Part shown: positions 35,197 through 39,889 of the stretch, piece after piece
Position numbering within the stretch: position 1 is the stretch's first letter
How the letters are laid out: each line of letters begins with the position of its first letter
NCBI GenBank assembly: GCA_003244145.1
Contig: QHBM01000072.1
Coordinates: forward strand, 6,863-46,751
DNA length: 39,889 nucleotides
Direction of reading: 5' to 3'
DNA from: Chthoniobacterales bacterium
GTDB taxonomy: Bacteria; Verrucomicrobiota; Verrucomicrobiia; Chthoniobacterales; UBA10450
Notes under the pieces: generated by a model
Database searches by the model: none
What the model was told of the DNA's origin: nothing
The model's input: the letters and a program-made list of their open reading frames with translations, nothing else
Position numbers and translations under genes: made by a program

Positions 35197-38100
35197 ACGA
35201 GTTGCTCACCGAGCTGCGGCGCCGCGACATTACGATCTGGCGCGAGGGCGACAATCTGCGCTTCAGCGCGCCGCCGGGGGCCATGACGTCCGATCTGCGC
35301 GCCCAGCTCGCGGCGGCAAAGTCGATCTTGCTCGAAGGGCTGGCCGCTGAGGCCGGCGGCGTGGAGCCGATCCCGCGCGCGGCCCGCGACCGCGATCTCC
35401 CGCTCTCTTTCAGCCAGGAGCAACTATGGGTGCTCGATTGCCTGGAACCAGGCATGGCGATGTATAACGTCTCGTCTCTCTGGCGCCTGGCGGGAACGCT
35501 CGACGTTGCGGCGTTGGAGCGCAGCCTCGATGAAATTGCCCGCCGCCATGAGATCCTGCGCACGAATCTCGTCGCGGGCGAGGACGCGTACCCGGTTCAG
35601 GTCATCCATCCATTCACGACGCGCGCTCTGCCCGTCATCCCAGCCACGGCCGGGCAGCTCGGCGCCCTCGCGTCGCGAGAGTCGGGTCGCGGGTTCAATC
35701 TCGCGAGCGACACGCTCTGGCGGGCGACCCTCTTTCGAGTTACCGAGGAGGAGCACGCTCTCTGCGTCAGCTTTCACCACACCGTTTGCGACGCCTGGTC
35801 GCTGGGGGTTTTCAGCCGCGAGCTGGAGCTTCTCTATCCCGCCTTTCGCGACGGAGTTCCGAGCCCGTTGCCGGAGCTTCCCATTCAGTACGCCGACTTC
35901 GCGATCTGGCAACGAACCACCCTCTCCGAAACGGCGCTCGAACCGCACCTCGCCTACTGGCGACGGCAGCTTGCCGGCGAGCGCTCGCCGCTGACGCTTC
36001 CGGGCGACCGGCCCCGACTCGCCCGCCAGAGCTTTCGCGGCGCTATTTGCTCGCGCGAATTGCCCGCCCGTCTGACCGAAGCGCTCAGCCACCGCGGTCG
36101 CGAGCTGGAGGCCACGCCTTTCGTTCTGTTGCTGGCGGCGTTCAAGGCGCTCCTCGCCCGCCTGACCGGCGAGACGGATATCTGCGCCGGCTCGCCCGTT
36201 GCTCAACGAACGCAGGTCGAAACCGAAGGGCTGATCGGTCTCTTTCTGAATATGCTGGCGCTGCGCTCCGATCTTTCGGGCGACCCCGATTTTCGAGAGG
36301 TGCTGCGGCGCGTTCGCGCCACGGTGCTCGATGGCTTCGAGCATCAGGAAGTCTCCTTTGAGCGGCTGGTCGAGAAATTGTGTCCAAAACGCGAGCTGAG
36401 CTATAATCCGCTCTTTCAGGTCGCCTTCGTCCTTCTCCCGGCGAGTCTCCGCCCGCCCGCGCTGCCGAAGCTCAAGGTCGATCTCCTTCCCCTTCCCACT
36501 ACCACGGCCAAGTTCGACCTCACGCTTTTCATCGAAGAAGGAGCCGCTGGGATGCGCGTGTACGCCGAGTACAGCACGGACCAGTTCGACACCCCGACCA
36601 TTGATCGCTTGCTCGCGAGCTTCGAGCTCCTGTTGGAAAAGATCGCCGCCGCGCCGGAGACTTCGCTTTCACAACTCCCGGTGCTCCCGATCACGCAACC
36701 CCTTCCCCTCCCGCTCGAAGGGAACCCAACCGCGCGCACTCCCTATCCGCGCGAGGCAACGATCCAAGAAATCTTCGAGGAACAAGCGCGAAAAACGCCG
36801 TCGGCCATCGCAATAGTTTTTGGCGAGCTGCATCTGACTTACGACGAACTGAATCGGCGCGCCAACCAGCTCGCCCGGCGGCTGCGACAACTCGAGGTCG
36901 GCCGCGATGTTCCGGTCGGTGTCTGCATGAAGCGCTCAGTGGAGATGATTCTCGCGCTTCTGGCCGTTCTGAAAGCAGGCGGCGCCTACGTTCCGCTCGA
37001 TCCAAGTTACCCCGTGGAACGGCGGGCGTTGATGATGGAAGACACCGCGATGTCCATCCTTCTCACCGACGTGGCGGATCGAGCGGCGGGTCCTTCGATC
37101 AAACAGGTGATTTGCCTCGAGGAAGAGGACCTCACCGGCTTCGAAGAAACCAATCTCGCCACCGACGGGCGGGCCGAAGATTTGTGTTACATCATGTACA
37201 CCTCCGGCTCGACCGGGGCACCGAAAGGAGTGGCCGTTATGCACCGGGGCGTTGTCCGGCTGGTCAAGGAAACGAATTACGCATCGTTCGCCGGCGAAAC
37301 ATTTCTCCAACTCGCGCCGATCTCGTTTGACGCTTCGACATTCGAAATCTGGGGCGCGCTCTTGAATGGCGGGAAGCTGGTCGTGATGCCGCCCGCGCCA
37401 CCAACTCTGCAGGAAATCGGCAGCGCGATTCGCGAAAATGGTGTCACGACGTTGTGGCTTACCGCGGGATTGTTCAACGCGATGGTGGACGAACGTCTCG
37501 AGGACTTGCGGCCGCTCCGCCAATTGCTGGCGGGCGGCGATGTGCTGTCGGTTTCGCACGTGAGCAAGGCATTACGCGCTTTGACGGAGACCCGCCTCAT
37601 CAACGGTTACGGCCCGACGGAAAGCACGACGTTCGCGTGTTGCCATGCTATTCCGGCGAACGCGGAAGTCGGTGATTCGATTCCGATCGGCAAGCCGATC
37701 GCCAACACCACGGCCTACGTTTTGGACGCGCAACTTCATCCCGTCCCGGTCGGCGTGACGGGCGAATTGTTCATCGGCGGCGATGGTCTGGCGCGCGGCT
37801 ATTGGAAGAGTGCGGAGTTGACCGCGGAAAAATTTATCACCGCCGGCCTGGGTTCTCGACTTTACCGAACCGGTGATCTGGCGCGCTGGCGCGAAGATGG
37901 CGCGATCGATTTTATCGGACGCGTCGATACGCAAGTGAAGCTGCGTGGGTTCCGAATCGAATTGGGCGAAATCGAAAATGCGCTTCGGCGCCAACCCGAT
38001 GTCCGGGATTGCGCCGTCGCGATGCGTGAAGACAATCCGGGCGACAAGCAACTGGTGGCCTACGTCGTCCGCCAAGCAAACTCAGCGCACGAGTGGGAAC

Positions 38101-38588
38101 AGGCGCTGATCGTCGCGCTGAAGAAATCGTTGCCTGATTACATGGTCCCGTCGGCAATCGTCGCCGCACCCGCCTTGCCGCGAACAGCGAACGGTAAGCT
38201 CGACCGCAATGCCCTCCCCGCCCCGAACCGCTCCGCGAAAAAATCCAGGGACAACTTCGTGGCTCCGACAACGCCGCTCGAAAAGCAGGTCGCGGCCATC
38301 TGGCAGGAAGTGCTCGGTCTCGAGCGCGCCAGTTTGACGGACAATTTTTTTGATCTGGGCGGCGATTCGCTCTTATTGATGGCCGCTCACGCCGAGCTAA
38401 ACCGGGCACTCGACATGAACCTTCCAGTTACCGAGTTGTTCCAATTTGCGACCGTAAGTTCGCTCGCCAAACGTATCGGAGCCAAAGGTGGCGGAATTTC
38501 GGTATTTGCCGCCGATCGGGATCGGGCCAACCGGCAACGGGAAGCCATTGCCAGGCGGAAACGCGCCAAAGCGGGGGCGAATCGATGA
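35193..38588 (+). CDS. NRPS module docking-C-A-T, predicted Val
   Basis: A 1131-residue module. Residues 1-50 look like a TubC N-terminal docking domain (LLTELRRRDITIWREGDNLR, then a helix ending LLEGL). The C domain (about 70-500) has LSFSQEQLWVL, RRHEILRTNL and His195/His196 in HHTVCDAWS, where Ala replaces the usual Gly after Asp200. The A domain (about 530-1030) has YTSGSTGAPKG, GYGPTESTT, YRTGDLARW and NGKLD. Its specificity code reads DAFWLGGTFK, one change from a valine code. The T domain Ser1059 lies in LGGDSLLLM, and a basic C-terminal tail follows. GTG 35193 has a strong ribosome site (GAGGAGGGGG, 35179-35188). The stop overlaps the ketosynthase start (ATGA). Confidence 0.93.
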   Translation: MNELLTELRRRDITIWREGDNLRFSAPPGAMTSDLRAQLAAAKSILLEGLAAEAGGVEPIPRAARDRDLPLSFSQEQLWVLDCLEPGMAMYNVSSLWRLAGTLDVAALERSLDEIARRHEILRTNLVAGEDAYPVQVIHPFTTRALPVIPATAGQLGALASRESGRGFNLASDTLWRATLFRVTEEEHALCVSFHHTVCDAWSLGVFSRELELLYPAFRDGVPSPLPELPIQYADFAIWQRTTLSETALEPHLAYWRRQLAGERSPLTLPGDRPRLARQSFRGAICSRELPARLTEALSHRGRELEATPFVLLLAAFKALLARLTGETDICAGSPVAQRTQVETEGLIGLFLNMLALRSDLSGDPDFREVLRRVRATVLDGFEHQEVSFERLVEKLCPKRELSYNPLFQVAFVLLPASLRPPALPKLKVDLLPLPTTTAKFDLTLFIEEGAAGMRVYAEYSTDQFDTPTIDRLLASFELLLEKIAAAPETSLSQLPVLPITQPLPLPLEGNPTARTPYPREATIQEIFEEQARKTPSAIAIVFGELHLTYDELNRRANQLARRLRQLEVGRDVPVGVCMKRSVEMILALLAVLKAGGAYVPLDPSYPVERRALMMEDTAMSILLTDVADRAAGPSIKQVICLEEEDLTGFEETNLATDGRAEDLCYIMYTSGSTGAPKGVAVMHRGVVRLVKETNYASFAGETFLQLAPISFDASTFEIWGALLNGGKLVVMPPAPPTLQEIGSAIRENGVTTLWLTAGLFNAMVDERLEDLRPLRQLLAGGDVLSVSHVSKALRALTETRLINGYGPTESTTFACCHAIPANAEVGDSIPIGKPIANTTAYVLDAQLHPVPVGVTGELFIGGDGLARGYWKSAELTAEKFITAGLGSRLYRTGDLARWREDGAIDFIGRVDTQVKLRGFRIELGEIENALRRQPDVRDCAVAMREDNPGDKQLVAYVVRQANSAHEWEQALIVALKKSLPDYMVPSAIVAAPALPRTANGKLDRNALPAPNRSAKKSRDNFVAPTTPLEKQVAAIWQEVLGLERASLTDNFFDLGGDSLLLMAAHAELNRALDMNLPVTELFQFATVSSLAKRIGAKGGGISVFAADRDRANRQREAIARRKRAKAGANR

Positions 38589-39889
38589 GCGCGGGTGAAA
38601 GCGCGCGGATGGTCGATGGAATTGCCGTAATCGGCATGGCCGGCCGCTTTCCCGGCGCGCGCGATATCCCGCAATTTTGGGAAAACCTGAAGAACGGCAT
38701 CGAATCGATTACCGGCTTCGACGACGAGGATCTCCACGAAGGGGCCGCGAAAAACTCCCCTAACTACGTTCGGGCCCGGCCCATGCTCCAGGACGCCGAA
38801 ATGTTCGATCCCGCGTTCTTCGGCATGTATCCCAAGGAAGCCGAAGTCATGGATCCGCAGCAGCGCGTGTTTCTCGAATGCTGCTGGCAGGCGTTTGAGG
38901 ATGCGGGCTACGATCCACTCACTTACGACGGGCTGGCGGGCGTTTATGCGGGTTGCAGCACGAACACATATTTTCTCGAGCACCTTTGCCCGACGCGCGA
39001 TTTCGTGCAGGATTACGCGGCGTCGTACCCGGTGGGGAACTACCAAACGATGCTCGGGAACAATCGCGACTTCCTTGCCACGCGAGTATCGTACAAGCTG
39101 AATTTGAAGGGCCCGAGCTTCACCCTCCAGGCCGGTTGCGCCACATCGCTCGTGGCCATCTGCCAGGCCTGCCAAGGCCTGCTCACCTATCAAGCGGACA
39201 TGGCGTTGGCCGGTGGGGTATCGATCACATTCCCTCAAAATCGCGGCTATTTGTATCAGTCCGATGGGATCGTATCTCCGGACGGCCATTGCCGGGCTTT
39301 CGACGCCAAGGCGCAAGGGACCGTTTTCGGCGCGGGCGCTGGAGCGGTGCTCTTGAAGCGCTTCGAAGACGCCGTGGCGGATGGCGATCGTGTCCATGCG
39401 GTGATTCGTGGATTTGGCGTGAACAACGATGGTTCGGTAAAGGTCGGATATACCGCGCCGAGCGTGGATGGGCAGGCGCGAGTCGTCGCGATGGCGCACG
39501 CCAATGCGGGGGTCAACCCCGCGTCCATCACCTATGTCGAAGCGCACGGCACGGGCACTAGCCTGGGCGATCCGATCGAGATTGCGGCGCTGACCCAGGC
39601 TTTTCGCGCCGGAACCGAGGCTAAGCAATTCTGCGCGATCGGGACCGCCAAAACCAACATCGGCCATTTGGATGTCGCGTCCGGGGTAGCCGGGTTCATC
39701 AAGGCCGTGTTATCGCTTCGGCACAAGAAGCTTGTGCCCACGTTGCACTTCAAAACGCCCAACCCCCGGATCGATTTCGCGAACAGCCCGTTCTACGTAA
39801 ACACCGAGCTTCGGGAGTGGGAAACGGCGGGCATGCCGCGGCGCGCGGGGGTGAGCGCCTTCGGCATCGGCGGCACCAACGCGCACGTG
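38585..39889 (+). CDS. Polyketide synthase, ketosynthase domain (partial, continues right)
   Basis: The frame is open from ATG 38585 to the window end: 435 codons, almost all one KS domain. Motifs in order are IAVIGMAGRFPGA at the N-terminus, MDPQQRVFLE, the active-site Cys185, FDAKAQGTVFG, His321 in EAHGTGTSLGDP, His361 in NIGHLDVASG, and the final FGIGGTNAHV. Around Cys185 the sequence is QAGCATSLV instead of the usual DTACSSSLV; all three catalytic residues are present, so it should be active. It takes up the peptide from the valine module and extends it with an acyl unit. The acyltransferase, carrier and reductive domains lie beyond the edge and cannot be described. Confidence 0.95.
   Translation, partial: MSAGESARMVDGIAVIGMAGRFPGARDIPQFWENLKNGIESITGFDDEDLHEGAAKNSPNYVRARPMLQDAEMFDPAFFGMYPKEAEVMDPQQRVFLECCWQAFEDAGYDPLTYDGLAGVYAGCSTNTYFLEHLCPTRDFVQDYAASYPVGNYQTMLGNNRDFLATRVSYKLNLKGPSFTLQAGCATSLVAICQACQGLLTYQADMALAGGVSITFPQNRGYLYQSDGIVSPDGHCRAFDAKAQGTVFGAGAGAVLLKRFEDAVADGDRVHAVIRGFGVNNDGSVKVGYTAPSVDGQARVVAMAHANAGVNPASITYVEAHGTGTSLGDPIEIAALTQAFRAGTEAKQFCAIGTAKTNIGHLDVASGVAGFIKAVLSLRHKKLVPTLHFKTPNPRIDFANSPFYVNTELREWETAGMPRRAGVSAFGIGGTNAHV

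Noticed and set aside
38387-39667. 426-codon open frame on the minus strand opposite the ketosynthase
   Set aside because: The plus-strand KS has all family motifs through the same bases. The antisense frame is biased in composition, with no recognisable motif; it is a by-product of high GC codon use.

Overview
The window is a GC-rich bacterial chromosome segment, close-packed with genes on both strands (no gene-free stretch exceeds about 200 bp). It carries no transposase, phage or CRISPR signal. Several traits point to a soil or freshwater Verrucomicrobiota lineage, but only as an inference: Pro/Thr/Ser-rich low-complexity tails and linkers in several envelope proteins, a 34-residue basic AURKAIP1/COX24-type ribosomal microprotein, frequent GTG/TTG starts, a tRNA without encoded CCA, and large imperfect palindromes between genes. 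No 16S rRNA or marker protein is present to settle this.

Left part (1-7064): a truncated membrane-anchored protein, a cupin, a RibD-C/DHFR-like reductase, a secreted alpha/beta-hydrolase-like protein, an FkbM-type methyltransferase, TatA, a lone acyl carrier protein, a LOG-family protein, an alpha/beta hydrolase and a small acidic protein.

Ergothioneine block (7071-11675, possibly to 13046): egtB and egtD are followed without gaps by an ABC ATPase and a fused substrate-binding/permease protein of the osmoprotectant/EgtUV type, then by an aldehyde dehydrogenase 6 nt downstream. Linked biosynthesis and transport genes suggest one ergothioneine operon. The order inside the fused protein (binding domain first, membrane domain second) is the reverse of described EgtU proteins.

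Middle part (13087-27170): gamma-glutamyltransferase and a LolC/E-type permease, a DUF2237 protein, then a coupled pair of 2H phosphoesterase and RtcB RNA ligase followed by an Hsp70 paralogue. Next come two TPR proteins flanking an AI-2E-type permease, the microprotein, a BCP peroxiredoxin overlapping a histidine-rich membrane protein gene, and tRNA-Pro(CGG).

Right part (27353-39889): a flippase-like membrane protein, then a translationally coupled hybrid NRPS/PKS line that runs off the right edge: A-T didomain, cytochrome P450, C-A-T, TubC-docking-C-A-T, and a ketosynthase. Specificity codes read by eye predict Leu, Gly and Val. The P450 beside the lone A-T didomain suggests oxidation of carrier-bound leucine. 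The predicted backbone start is (oxidised?) Leu-Gly-Val-ketide. This cluster and the ergothioneine block are the most interesting parts of the window.
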